From: Limnohabitans sp.
GTDB lineage: Bacteria; Pseudomonadota; Gammaproteobacteria; Burkholderiales; Burkholderiaceae_C
Length of the DNA stretch: 15,273 nt
Reading direction: 5' to 3'
Assembly (NCBI GenBank): GCA_018883305.1
Contig: VEQI01000035.1
Coordinates: 1-15,273 of the forward strand
In this document: one piece after another, positions 6,497-13,534 of the stretch
How positions within the stretch are numbered: the stretch's first letter is position 1
How the letters are laid out: the number at the start of each line of letters is the position of its first letter
Translations under genes and position numbers: made by a program
Notes under the pieces: generated by a model
The model's database searches: none
Told to the model about the DNA's origin: nothing
What the model saw: the letters and a program-made list of their open reading frames with translations, nothing else

Positions 6497-7357
6497 ATGG
6501 GCACCAAACAACAACTGCGTGCGATGGTGCAGGCGCGTCGGGGCGTGTTGGTGCCCGGGGCTTTCAACGCGCTATCCGCACGGGTGGTGGCCGACATGGG
6601 CTTTGAGGCTTTGTACGTGACGGGCGCGGGTGTGACCAATATGTGGTTTGGCATGCCGGATCAAGGGTTCATGGGGCTGAGTGACATTGCCGAGCACACT
6701 GCACGCATTCGTGATGCCGTAGAGTTGCCCATCATCGTGGATGCCGACACCGGCTTTGGCAACGCGATCAACACGTATCACACGGTGCGCACACTGGAGC
6801 GTGCGGGCGCAGACTGCATTCAGCTGGAAGATCAGGTGTCGCCCAAGCGCTGCGGTCACTTCAATGGCAAGGACGTGATTACCACCGAGGAAATGCTGGG
6901 CAAAATCCGGGCTGCCTGCGATGCACGTCGCGATGATGACCTCCTCATCCTGGCACGGACCGATGCAGCGGCCGTGCATGGCTTTGAGGCCGCCGTTGAG
7001 CGGGCGCAGCAATTTGCCGAGGCCGGGGCCGATATTCTGTTTGTAGAGGCCGTGACCGGGTTGGACCAGGTGCGAGCCTTGCCACAACGACTGCAGGCCC
7101 CACAACTCATCAACCTGGTGATTGGCGGCAAGACGCCCATCACCGATGCGGATGAACTCTCACGGTTGGGGTATGGATTGGTGCTGTACGCCAATGCCGC
7201 CTTGCAAGGCGCGGTGGCGGGCATGCAGCGCGCACTGGGCCAGTTGCGAACCACGCGGCGCATCGACGAGGACCCGGCCTTGGTGGCTCCTTTTGCCGAG
7301 CGGCAGCGTCTGGTGAACAAGCCCTATTGGGACGAGTTGGAGCAGCGCTACGTCTGA
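6497..7357 (+). CDS. Isocitrate lyase/PEP mutase superfamily lyase with intact KRCGH motif
   Basis: A 286-aa enzyme of the methylisocitrate/2,3-dimethylmalate lyase type, which cleaves a 2-hydroxy di- or tricarboxylate into an oxo-acid and a smaller acid using Mg. Key blocks are VPGAFNALSARVVADMGF (19-36), VTGAGVTNMWFGMPDQG (41-57), the metal site IVDADTGFGN (80-89), and IQLEDQVSPKRCGH (108-121) with Cys119 as expected catalytic acid/base. Then come ILARTDA (151-157) and the C-terminal NKPYWDELEQRYV (274-286). Length is normal for the short (non-glyoxylate-cycle) lyases, so it is not classical AceA. The start is two bases after the Bug 2 stop, with only a weak ribosome-binding site. It is closest in layout to dimethylmalate or methylisocitrate lyases, but the substrate cannot be fixed from sequence. 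Confidence 0.92.
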   Translation: MGTKQQLRAMVQARRGVLVPGAFNALSARVVADMGFEALYVTGAGVTNMWFGMPDQGFMGLSDIAEHTARIRDAVELPIIVDADTGFGNAINTYHTVRTLERAGADCIQLEDQVSPKRCGHFNGKDVITTEEMLGKIRAACDARRDDDLLILARTDAAAVHGFEAAVERAQQFAEAGADILFVEAVTGLDQVRALPQRLQAPQLINLVIGGKTPITDADELSRLGYGLVLYANAALQGAVAGMQRALGQLRTTRRIDEDPALVAPFAERQRLVNKPYWDELEQRYV

Positions 7358-7363
7358 GGTGAA

Positions 7364-7380
7364 CCGGCTGTTCAAGCCGG
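7364..7380. terminator. Short hairpin in convergent gap
   Basis: CCGGCT (7364-7369) and AGCCGG (7375-7380) form a GC-rich 6-bp stem with a 5-nt loop in the 33-bp gap between two convergent genes. No T-run follows on either strand, so it is at best a weak or factor-assisted bidirectional terminator. Confidence 0.35.
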
Positions 7381-7390
7381 ATCATGCCGT

Positions 7391-8467
7391 TCAGGGGCGA
7401 GGCAGTCTCGGGGCCGTGGCCAGGACGTCCCGCGCCTGCGGGGCCCACCACTTGGCCTGGGCCGTGGTGCCATGGCCGGCGGTGTATTCCGTGCCTGGAA
7501 TCAAATAGGTTTTCAGATGACGCACACGCTTGAGCGCTTGATCCACCCGGGCAAGGTCAGGTGGGTTGCGTTCATCGTCCGCCGAGTTGATCATCAAGAC
7601 CGTGGCGACGGTGGCATCCAGGCCAGGCTCGGGGGCGTAGTCGCGTGATGCATTCCATTGATAGAGGATGTCATTGGCGTCGGCGGTGAACGGTGCTTTG
7701 AGCAGGGTGTCCAGATGGCGGTCAGCGGCCTCGCGCGTGGGAGCGATGCGTTGCAGCGCGTGCATGCCGCCATTGGTGGCAACTGCAAACATCACGGAGG
7801 CAAACTGCGTGCTCTTCGGCTGGACTTTGTAAAAGCCCTTGTCGTAGCCAGGATCATTGCGAATGCTGTCAATGATCAGTCGGCGTGTCATCCAGTTGCG
7901 TCCTGACATTTCCACTGGCATGGAGGCCAGTGGCACCAGGATGTCCGAGTAGGTGGGATACATGCCACCAAACATCCAGGTGTGCATGCCCCCCATGGAG
8001 TTGCCAATGATCAGCCGTACGTGACGCAGCCCCAGGCCCTGAGTGAGCAGCAGATGATAGGCCCGCACCATGTCATGGTAGTTGTAGGCGGGGAAGTTGG
8101 CGGCCAGCCCATCTGAAGGTTTGCTGGAACGACCCGTTCCAATGGAGTCCGGCAGCACAATGAAATAACGGTTGGCATCAAAAGGCTGCCCAGGACCGAA
8201 CAACTGCCCGCCAAAATCGGGTCCCAGCATGCCCTTGCCGGTCCCGGTGGTGCCATGGAGCACCACGATGGCTTCATGCTTGGGGTCACCCAGGGTGGTG
8301 TAGGCCAGGCGCAGTTCTGGCAGAACCGATCCATCATGAAAGGCAAAGTCGCGGGTCACCCAGGTACCTTCCACGGGGGGCGGGGTGGTTTGTGCGGCAG
8401 AAGTTGCGTGCAGCATGGTCAGGAGCAAGGAGAAGAAGCAGGCCAGGATGTTGAAAGCGCGTGTCAT
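7391..8467 (-). CDS. Exported alpha/beta-hydrolase of the homoserine-acetyltransferase-like fold
   Basis: A 358-aa alpha/beta-hydrolase with an N-terminal Sec signal (hydrophobic core about 6-22, probable cleavage near SAA25), so it acts in the periplasm or outside. The lid and strand order resemble MetX-type acyltransferases: LRLAYTTLGDP (52-62), oxyanion region VVLHGTTGTG (68-77), DSIGTGRSSKP (107-117), nucleophile elbow GNSMGG (155-160; Ser157). The acid is Asp297 or Asp298 in INSADDERNPP, and the base His332 is in TAGHGTTAQAKWW. Genuine MetX is cytoplasmic and uses acetyl-CoA, so a secreted member is more likely an esterase or other hydrolase. It starts 23 bp after the stop of Bug 3 with a weak ribosome-binding site, so the two share an operon. 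This context suggests it releases an acid that Bug 3 then binds. Fold is sure; reaction is inferred. Confidence 0.88.
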   Translation of the reverse strand: MTRAFNILACFFSLLLTMLHATSAAQTTPPPVEGTWVTRDFAFHDGSVLPELRLAYTTLGDPKHEAIVVLHGTTGTGKGMLGPDFGGQLFGPGQPFDANRYFIVLPDSIGTGRSSKPSDGLAANFPAYNYHDMVRAYHLLLTQGLGLRHVRLIIGNSMGGMHTWMFGGMYPTYSDILVPLASMPVEMSGRNWMTRRLIIDSIRNDPGYDKGFYKVQPKSTQFASVMFAVATNGGMHALQRIAPTREAADRHLDTLLKAPFTADANDILYQWNASRDYAPEPGLDATVATVLMINSADDERNPPDLARVDQALKRVRHLKTYLIPGTEYTAGHGTTAQAKWWAPQARDVLATAPRLPRP

Positions 8468-8490
8468 GGTGTGTCAATCTTCAGGGTGAC

Positions 8491-9456
8491 TCAAGACTTC
8501 ATCCCCATGCCCAGGCGTTCAATGGTGGATTTTTCGGCCAGGTAGGCGTTGCGCGCGTACTGGGTGTAGGCGGCGGTGTCCATGTAAATAATGGGCTGAT
8601 CGTATTTGTCCAGCGTGGCCACCACTTGCGGATCTTCCAGCGTTTTCTTGAAGGCGTCATGCAGGGTTTTGACCACGGCGGGGTCCATGTTTTTCGGGCC
8701 GCACACGCCAAACGGCGAGTCTGAAACCGTCTGGTAGCCCAACTCTTCAAGGGTGGGCACATGCGACCAACGCTTGGTCCGCTTGCTGCCATACGTGGCC
8801 AGCAGACGCAGCCGACCAGATTCCACATGTGGCGCCCACCCGGTGGAGTCACTGTGCGCCATGATATGACCGCCCATCAAGGCCTGCATGCCATCGGACA
8901 CGCCCTTGTATGGCACGTGCTGCAACTGAATGCCCGCTTTGGCGCTGAACTCTTCCACCACCAGATGAGGGCTGGTGCCCGTGCCCGGCGTGCCGTAGCT
9001 GAACTTGCCCGGGTTGGCGCGGGCGTAGTCCACCAGGTCCTTGATGGAGGTGATGGGGGAGTCCGCGCGCACCACCAACCCGAAGGTGTAACCGGTCAGG
9101 CAGGCAATCCAGGTGAAGTCCTTCGTTACATCGAAGGGCACTTTTTGCATGTGAGGAATGCGAAACACGCCAAAGGGCAGTTGCGCCAAGGTGTAACCAT
9201 CCGGGCGCGCATTGACCAGCTCCACGGCACCCAGTGTCCCGCCGGCGCCGGGGCGGTTTTCCACCACCACGGTCTGGCCCAGCGCTTTGCCAGCACTGTC
9301 AGCCAGCAGTCGCATCACGATGTCCGTGGTGCCGCCCACGGTCCAGGGGCAGATGTACTTGAGGGGGCGGCTGGGAAAGCTTTGCGCCACAGCGGGCAGA
9401 CTGGCGCCGAAGGTGGTCGCCGCGGCACCAGCCAGAAAATGGCGTCTTGTGGTCAT
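8491..9456 (-). CDS. Bug/TctC-family carboxylate-binding protein 3, Tat-type signal
   Basis: A 321-aa solute receptor whose signal begins MTTRRHFLAGAAATTFGASL. The twin arginine followed by HFL fits the Tat consensus, with probable cleavage after AVA24, so it may be exported folded. The mature part shows FPSRPLKYICPWTVGGTTDI (27-46) with ligand-loop Asp45, VVVENRPGAGGTLGAVELVN (63-82) and RPDGYTLAQL (84-93). The start ATG at 9454-9456 has GGGAG six bases upstream; an in-frame ATG six codons earlier is less well placed. The loop Pro-Trp-Thr-Val differs from both other Bug proteins in the window, so the ligand probably differs. Its partner downstream is an exported hydrolase, and a short winged-helix regulator is encoded upstream on the same strand. 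Confidence 0.93.
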   Translation of the reverse strand: MTTRRHFLAGAAATTFGASLPAVAQSFPSRPLKYICPWTVGGTTDIVMRLLADSAGKALGQTVVVENRPGAGGTLGAVELVNARPDGYTLAQLPFGVFRIPHMQKVPFDVTKDFTWIACLTGYTFGLVVRADSPITSIKDLVDYARANPGKFSYGTPGTGTSPHLVVEEFSAKAGIQLQHVPYKGVSDGMQALMGGHIMAHSDSTGWAPHVESGRLRLLATYGSKRTKRWSHVPTLEELGYQTVSDSPFGVCGPKNMDPAVVKTLHDAFKKTLEDPQVVATLDKYDQPIIYMDTAAYTQYARNAYLAEKSTIERLGMGMKS

Positions 9457-9651
9457 GCTGTCTCCCTGATTCACTGGTCAAACACCTCCTCATTGTGGAG
9501 TGCTAGGCTCAGTGGGGTCTCAGGTGTTTTCCCGGGGCTGTATGAGCCACCGGATCAACAAAATCTGTTCCGTCAGGGCGGCAGCGTCTGATTCAAAGGG
9601 GGAAAGTTCAGCGAGGCGCCTACCCGTCAAAGGGTGGCGACTTCTTGACCC
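9457..9651. promoter_or_regulatory. Leader region of the Bug 3-hydrolase operon
   Basis: This 195-bp gap should contain the promoter for Bug 3 on the minus strand. It holds a perfect 8-bp inverted repeat, AAACACCT (9480-9487) and AGGTGTTT (9522-9529), separated by 34 bp, close to the start codon. A single CTAGG (9503-9507), resembling the half-site seen before the regulator gene, lies between the arms. I found no good -35/-10 pair. No small gene with a credible start was seen here. Confidence 0.3.
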
Positions 9652-9999
9652 TCAGGAGGTTGCCTGAGCGCGCGGCAGCAGCGCGTTGACTTTGTCAAAG
9701 TATTTGCGGGCCCGGGGGGTGGGCGTCAGGTACTTGGTCCGGCGGTTGTCACCCTGAAACTCGGTGTCCACCAGGCCGGCCACGCGAAGATCATCAATCT
9801 TGCGGTGAATGGTCGCCGGCGAGGCCACTTCGCCCAGGGCCATGGCTTCGGTGATGGTCAGGGGGTTTCCCAGCGCATGCTGACAGGCAATGCGCTCCAG
9901 CAAGGCCTTGGCCGTGGAGTCCAAGGTGGGGGGGAGCAGGCTGGCTTCGACACCGCGAAGCAGGTTCAAAAATCGCAGGTAAGCGTTCTTGGTAGTCAT
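9652..9999 (-). CDS. Short winged-helix (MarR-like) transcriptional regulator
   Basis: A 115-aa soluble protein, shorter than usual MarR proteins (about 140-150 aa). The helix-turn-helix lies at about 47-75: LTITEAMALGEVASPATIHR followed by KIDDLRVAGLVD. The wing FQGDNRRTKYLTPT is at 81-94 and a dimerising helix closes the C-terminus. The first helix (6-45) would supply the other half of the dimer interface. The ATG at 9997-9999 has GAGG five bases upstream. Upstream lies an inverted repeat that overlaps the likely -35, which suggests autorepression. It is the gene preceding Bug 3, 195 bp away on the same strand, so it may also control that operon. No effector-binding Cys or similar is obvious. 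DNA binding is confident; target and ligand are inferred. Confidence 0.82.
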   Translation of the reverse strand: MTTKNAYLRFLNLLRGVEASLLPPTLDSTAKALLERIACQHALGNPLTITEAMALGEVASPATIHRKIDDLRVAGLVDTEFQGDNRRTKYLTPTPRARKYFDKVNALLPRAQATS

Positions 10000-10020
10000 T
10001 TCGACCTCTAAAATCTACAT

Positions 10021-10070
10021 CCTAGTTAAAAATGATTAGTCATATTGTTACTAGGGTTTCACCTAGTCAA
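10021..10070 (-). promoter_or_regulatory. Promoter and operator of the winged-helix regulator gene
   Basis: On the minus strand TTGACT (10065-10070) sits 17 bp from CAATAT (10042-10047), a plausible sigma-70 promoter with a weak -10. The dyad ACTAGG-N6-CCTAGT occupies 10050-10067, covering part of the -35 and the spacer. A third copy of the half-site is at 10021-10026, near the expected transcript start. A further near-palindrome, ATGATTAGTCAT, covers 10032-10043. Binding here would block RNA polymerase, as expected for autorepression. Confidence 0.5.
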
Positions 10071-10072
10071 CA

Positions 10073-10095
10073 GCTTCAAGCCAACAGCTTGAAGC
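10073..10095. repeat. Perfect 9-bp inverted repeat with 5-nt loop
   Basis: GCTTCAAGC (10073-10081) and GCTTGAAGC (10087-10095) can form a strong hairpin. The same stretch carries a direct repeat CAACAGCTT at 10068-10076 and 10082-10090, 14 bp apart. No T-run follows on either strand. It lies directly upstream of the regulator promoter and could be a binding site or a factor-dependent stop after the hemerythrin gene. Confidence 0.4.
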
Positions 10096-10155
10096 GTCAA
10101 CCAGGCGGCTGCGCTGGACTTTACAACAGAAGTGGGGATGACACAGTAGGGGATT

Positions 10156-10171
10156 CTTGCTAGAAAGCAAG
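10156..10171 (-). terminator. Hairpin just after the hemerythrin gene
   Basis: CTTGCT (10156-10161) and AGCAAG (10166-10171) form a 6-bp stem with an AGAA loop (plus strand), 12 bp beyond the hemerythrin stop codon. There is no T-run on the minus strand, so termination here is only a possibility. Confidence 0.3.
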
Positions 10172-10183
10172 CATCGGAACGAG

Positions 10184-10732
10184 TTAGATGTGTGCGATCG
10201 GCGCGTGCTGATGCCGCATGTGCAGCGACAGACCCAGTGCGGCCATGTGGTTGTTATTGCGACCCAGAATGGTCTCGGCCATCGGCAAGAAGCGTGTTTC
10301 TTCAGAGCGCGCGTGCAGTTGGTAGCGGGTCACCAGGTCTTCCAGCAAGCGGTTGTCCACCTCGAAGCCCTGACCCTTGGCCACTTTTTTCAAGTCGGGT
10401 TCCAGTTGCCGCCAAAGCCCTTCAATGAGCCGATGCTCGGTGGTGAGGGCATCGATCAGCGTGGTGACGAGTTCGCGCTCCTCACCCGCCTTGGCGCTGG
10501 AGAGCACGGCAGGGAACAGCTCTTCTTCCTCTTCCTTGTGGTGTTCGAACACGGCCACCCGAAAAAAGTCTACGTTGCGTCGGGCATAGTCCTGCGCCAT
10601 CCGCGCCGGTGCCAGCAAGGCGGGCAACGCAGCCAAGCGATCCAGCTGCATCACGATGCCAGCGTGGGCATGGGAGAATTGTCCGACGGCATTGTCGGAC
10701 TCAGCATTTGACGGGGCGCTTGAGGTGTTCAT
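10184..10732 (-). CDS. Hemerythrin HHE-domain protein
   Basis: A 182-aa cytoplasmic four-helix-bundle protein expected to hold a di-iron centre that binds O2 or senses NO or iron. Likely ligands in order are His21 or His23 (FSHAHAG), His64/His65 with Glu68/69 (FEHHKEEEEELFP), His100 (TTEHRLIEGL), and His140 with Glu144/145 (LHARSEETRFLP). The set matches the HHE-cation-binding pattern. The C-terminal tail beyond residue 160 is rich in His (162, 171, 174, 176, 181), which is unusual and may bind metal. I start at the ATG 10730-10732 because AAGGAG lies seven bases upstream; an in-frame ATG seven codons earlier contains that site in its coding sequence. It is transcribed away from the UMF1 transporter. 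Role could be oxygen or nitrosative-stress sensing; not resolvable here. Confidence 0.9.
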   Translation of the reverse strand: MNTSSAPSNAESDNAVGQFSHAHAGIVMQLDRLAALPALLAPARMAQDYARRNVDFFRVAVFEHHKEEEEELFPAVLSSAKAGEERELVTTLIDALTTEHRLIEGLWRQLEPDLKKVAKGQGFEVDNRLLEDLVTRYQLHARSEETRFLPMAETILGRNNNHMAALGLSLHMRHQHAPIAHI

Positions 10733-10839
10733 GGCAATCTCCTTCAAAGTCACTGTAGCGAAACTGCGCGTTAGTGCCGGTGCGATTTCATGCTGAATTG
10801 ATGTAGGTCATCTCATTCCCCTCACGCCCACTCGCATCC

Positions 10840-12171
10840 ATGTCCCCCAAGCCCATTTCCCCGCTGAACCCTGGCGTGAAACCTCGCGAAGTGCTGGGCT
10901 GGGCGATGTATGACTTTGCCAACTCGGGCTACACCACGGTGGTGATCACGGCGGTGTTTTCGGCCTATTTCGTGGGCGGTGTGGCGCAAGGGGCGAGCTG
11001 GGCGACGCTGGCCTGGACGGTGGCGCTTAGCCTGTCTTACGCCCTGGTGATGTTGACCATGCCCGTGATGGGCGCCTGGAGTGATCGGCACGGCGCCAAA
11101 AAGCGTCTGCTGGCCATGACCACGATGGCCTGTGTGCTCAGCACGCTGGCGCTGGGGTGGGTGGGTCCGGGTGATGTGGTGCTGGGCATGGCGTTGATTG
11201 TGCTGTCCAACACGTTCTACACCTATGGGGAGTCCCTGATTGCAGCGTTCCTGCCCGAGTTGGCCACGGGGCCGGGCATGGGGCGCGTGAGTGGCTGGGG
11301 TTGGGCGTTGGGTTATGTGGGCGGCATGCTGTGCCTGGGCGTGTGCCTGGCGTATGTGCTGCAGGCGCAGGCCAGGGGTGAGCCGGCTCAAGCGTTTGTG
11401 CCTGTGACCCTGGTGATCACAGCGCTCTTTTACGGCGGGGCATCATTGTTCACATTTGCCTTGCTGCGGGAGCGTGCGGTGCCGATGACTCAGTCATCAG
11501 ACATGGTCGCGCCGCGCTTGCCCAACCAATGGCAACAACTTCGTCAAAGCTTGAAGAGCCTGCGAGACTACCCCGAGTTGGCCCGATTGCTGGCGTGCAT
11601 CGTGGCTTACCAGGCGGGCGTGGCCGTGGCCATCACGCTGGCGGCCATCTATGCGGAGCAGGTGATGGGCTTTGCCCCGCAAGAGACCATGGTCCTGATC
11701 TTTGCGTTGAACATCGCGGCCACGGTGGGGGCCTTCACGCTGGGGCATGCCCAGGACCGATGGGGACATCAGCGTGCGCTGGCCGTCACCCTGGTGGGCT
11801 GGGTGCTCACGTGTGGCATTGTCGCGTTGGCGCACAGCAAGCCAGTGTTCTGGGGCGCGGCGGTGCTGGCAGGTTTGTGCCTGGGCTCCAGTCAATCTGC
11901 TGGTCGCGCGATGGCCGGTTTGCTCACGCCGCCTGCGCACACGGCCGAGTTTTTTGGCTTGTGGAGTTTCGCGGTGCGTGCGGCCAGCATCATCGGCCCG
12001 TTGCTGTATGGCCTCATCACTTGGGCAACGGCTGGCAATCAACGACTGGCCATTGGCGCTACGGGTGGATTGTTTTTGCTGGGTCTGTGGTGGCTATGGC
12101 CCCTGGACATGGCCCAGGGGCGCGCGCGCATCACCCAGTCAGCACCCGTTCAAGCGACTGACGGCGATTGA
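10840..12171 (+). CDS. UMF1-family MFS transporter
   Basis: A 443-aa polytopic inner-membrane protein with about 12 predicted helices. The N-terminal segment EVLGWAMYDFANSGYTTVV (17-35) is the signature of the UMF1 family, related to yeast Atg22 vacuolar effluxers and bacterial YxiO. The MFS motif A between helices 2 and 3 reads GAWSDRHGAKKRL (78-90), and a second copy-like GHAQDRWGHQRAL follows the central loop, showing the two-halves plan. The central loop (about 210-240) carries LPNQWQQLRQSLKSLRDYPEL. The ATG at 10840 has no purine-rich ribosome-binding site in the 20 bases before it, so translation may be leaderless or the start misplaced. The last 22 bases overlap the end of the convergent OFA-like gene. 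Substrate for bacterial members is unknown; efflux of amino acids is known for the yeast relative only. Confidence 0.9.
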   Translation: MSPKPISPLNPGVKPREVLGWAMYDFANSGYTTVVITAVFSAYFVGGVAQGASWATLAWTVALSLSYALVMLTMPVMGAWSDRHGAKKRLLAMTTMACVLSTLALGWVGPGDVVLGMALIVLSNTFYTYGESLIAAFLPELATGPGMGRVSGWGWALGYVGGMLCLGVCLAYVLQAQARGEPAQAFVPVTLVITALFYGGASLFTFALLRERAVPMTQSSDMVAPRLPNQWQQLRQSLKSLRDYPELARLLACIVAYQAGVAVAITLAAIYAEQVMGFAPQETMVLIFALNIAATVGAFTLGHAQDRWGHQRALAVTLVGWVLTCGIVALAHSKPVFWGAAVLAGLCLGSSQSAGRAMAGLLTPPAHTAEFFGLWSFAVRAASIIGPLLYGLITWATAGNQRLAIGATGGLFLLGLWWLWPLDMAQGRARITQSAPVQATDGD

Positions 12172-13421
12172 GCCAGCTGCTGCTGGCTGCGACGGTAACG
12201 CCAGGACAGAAACAGCGCGATCGAGAGGTTCAGCAAATTCCACGCGATGCCATTGATGAAGGCCGCGTGGTACGACCCCGTGAGGTCGAACAATTTGCCC
12301 GACATCCAGCCGCCCAGTGCCATGCCCACCAAGGTGGCCATGATCACCGAGCCCACGCGTGCGCCCGCTTCCTTGGGACTGAAGTGCTCGCGAATGATGA
12401 TGGCGTAGGAGGGCACAATGCCTCCCTGAAAAAGCCCAAACAGTGCCGACGCGATGTACAGCGCGGCCAAGCCATCAAAGGGCAGAAACAGCAGCAGTGC
12501 CACGCCCTGCAAGACAGAGCCCAGCATCAGCGTTTTGAGCCCGCCGATGCGATCGCAGATCATGCCCGAAACCAGACGGCTGACGATGCCGCAGGTCAGC
12601 ATGAGGGAGAGCATCTCGGCCCCGCGCGCAGCACCGTAGCCCAGATCAGTGCAATACGACACGATGTGCACCTGGGGCATGGACATCGCCACGCAGCAGG
12701 CCAGACCCGCCACCCACAGCAGACCATGGGCGGTGCGTGTGCTCAGTCCGAATGGGCGTTGTGCATTAGGAATGGCTGCACTGCCCTTGGGGGGCACGGG
12801 GGCGGCTTGTTCGGGCGGGCGTTGGCGCATTTGCAAGGCCAGCAAGGCCATGGTGATGGCCGAACCCACGCCCAGCAGCAAGTAGGTGGTGCGCCAGCCC
12901 ACCGTGTCCACGCCGTACTGCGCGATGGAGGGCCACAGTGCACCCGCCAGGTAATTGCCGCTGGCACAGACCGCCACGGCAATGCCACGGCGCCGGTTCC
13001 ACCACAGCGAGGTGTCCGCCACCAGCGGTGCAAAGGTGGCGGAAATTCCCAGCAAGCCCATCAAGCCGCCATGAATCAGCATGAACAACCAGGCGTTGTG
13101 GGTGAGGCCGGCCAACATGTAGCCACTGCCCACCCCCATGGCGCCCAGCACCAGGGAAGCGGCAATGCCGCGCCGGTCACTCAGGTGCCCCATCAGCATG
13201 CCGCCCAAGCCAAAGCCCAACATCATCAACGTGTAGGGCAGCGAGGCATCCGCACGGCTGATGCCGAAATCGGCCTGCACCTGGGGCATCACCACCGACG
13301 AGACATACATGCCACTGGAGCCCAGCGTCATCAGCAGCAGCGTGATGAACAGCCGCCAGGCGGCAGCGCGAGAGTCGATGGCGCTGGTCGGGGCGGGCGG
13401 CAGAGGTGAGAACAGTCCCAT
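12150..13421 (-). CDS. MFS transporter, OFA/monocarboxylate-type
   Basis: A 423-aa inner-membrane transporter with about 12 helices. Recognisable parts are the first helix (25-45) ending in MPQVQADFGISRAD (45-58), MFS motif A GHLSDRRG (78-85), the helix 4-5 region ending WWNRRRGIAVAVCASGNYLA, a cytoplasmic loop near residue 200 rich in Pro, Gln and Arg, and IREHFSPKEAGARVG in the second half. These match the oxalate:formate antiporter/MCT-like branch, which carries small monocarboxylates or dicarboxylates. I place the start at the ATG 13419-13421. An in-frame ATG at 13488-13490 would add 23 mostly polar residues; neither site has a good ribosome-binding site. It overlaps the UMF1 gene tail-to-tail by 22 bp and is divergent from the small membrane protein gene that follows. 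Transport of an acid used by the catabolic genes is possible but unproven. Confidence 0.88.
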   Translation of the reverse strand: MGLFSPLPPAPTSAIDSRAAAWRLFITLLLMTLGSSGMYVSSVVMPQVQADFGISRADASLPYTLMMLGFGLGGMLMGHLSDRRGIAASLVLGAMGVGSGYMLAGLTHNAWLFMLIHGGLMGLLGISATFAPLVADTSLWWNRRRGIAVAVCASGNYLAGALWPSIAQYGVDTVGWRTTYLLLGVGSAITMALLALQMRQRPPEQAAPVPPKGSAAIPNAQRPFGLSTRTAHGLLWVAGLACCVAMSMPQVHIVSYCTDLGYGAARGAEMLSLMLTCGIVSRLVSGMICDRIGGLKTLMLGSVLQGVALLLFLPFDGLAALYIASALFGLFQGGIVPSYAIIIREHFSPKEAGARVGSVIMATLVGMALGGWMSGKLFDLTGSYHAAFINGIAWNLLNLSIALFLSWRYRRSQQQLAQSPSVA

Positions 13422-13534
13422 GGTCAAACCGGCCTTGGCCGCATTGCTTGTCGTGGGGCCAGTGTATCGGGTGTGATGGCGAAGGCCCATCAGGGCTGTC
13501 CCCGAGGGTGTCCGGGCACGCTAGACTTCCTGGC

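Noticed and set aside
6497..7357. Call as classical isocitrate lyase (aceA) or prpB
   Set aside because: It is too short for AceA, no prp genes adjoin, and the KRCGH motif is shared by several lyases, so no symbol is justified.
7391..8467. Call as homoserine O-acetyltransferase (metX)
   Set aside because: The fold and elbow fit, but the N-terminal signal peptide and catabolic neighbourhood argue against a cytoplasmic biosynthetic enzyme.
10073..10095. Intrinsic terminator
   Set aside because: The 9-bp stem is good but no T-run follows on either strand, so it is listed only as a repeat.
12168..13409. A 413-codon plus-strand open frame opposite the OFA-like transporter
   Set aside because: Its translation is low-complexity (rich in His, Gln, Gly, Arg) and mirrors a clear 12-helix transporter; such long antisense frames are common in GC-rich DNA.
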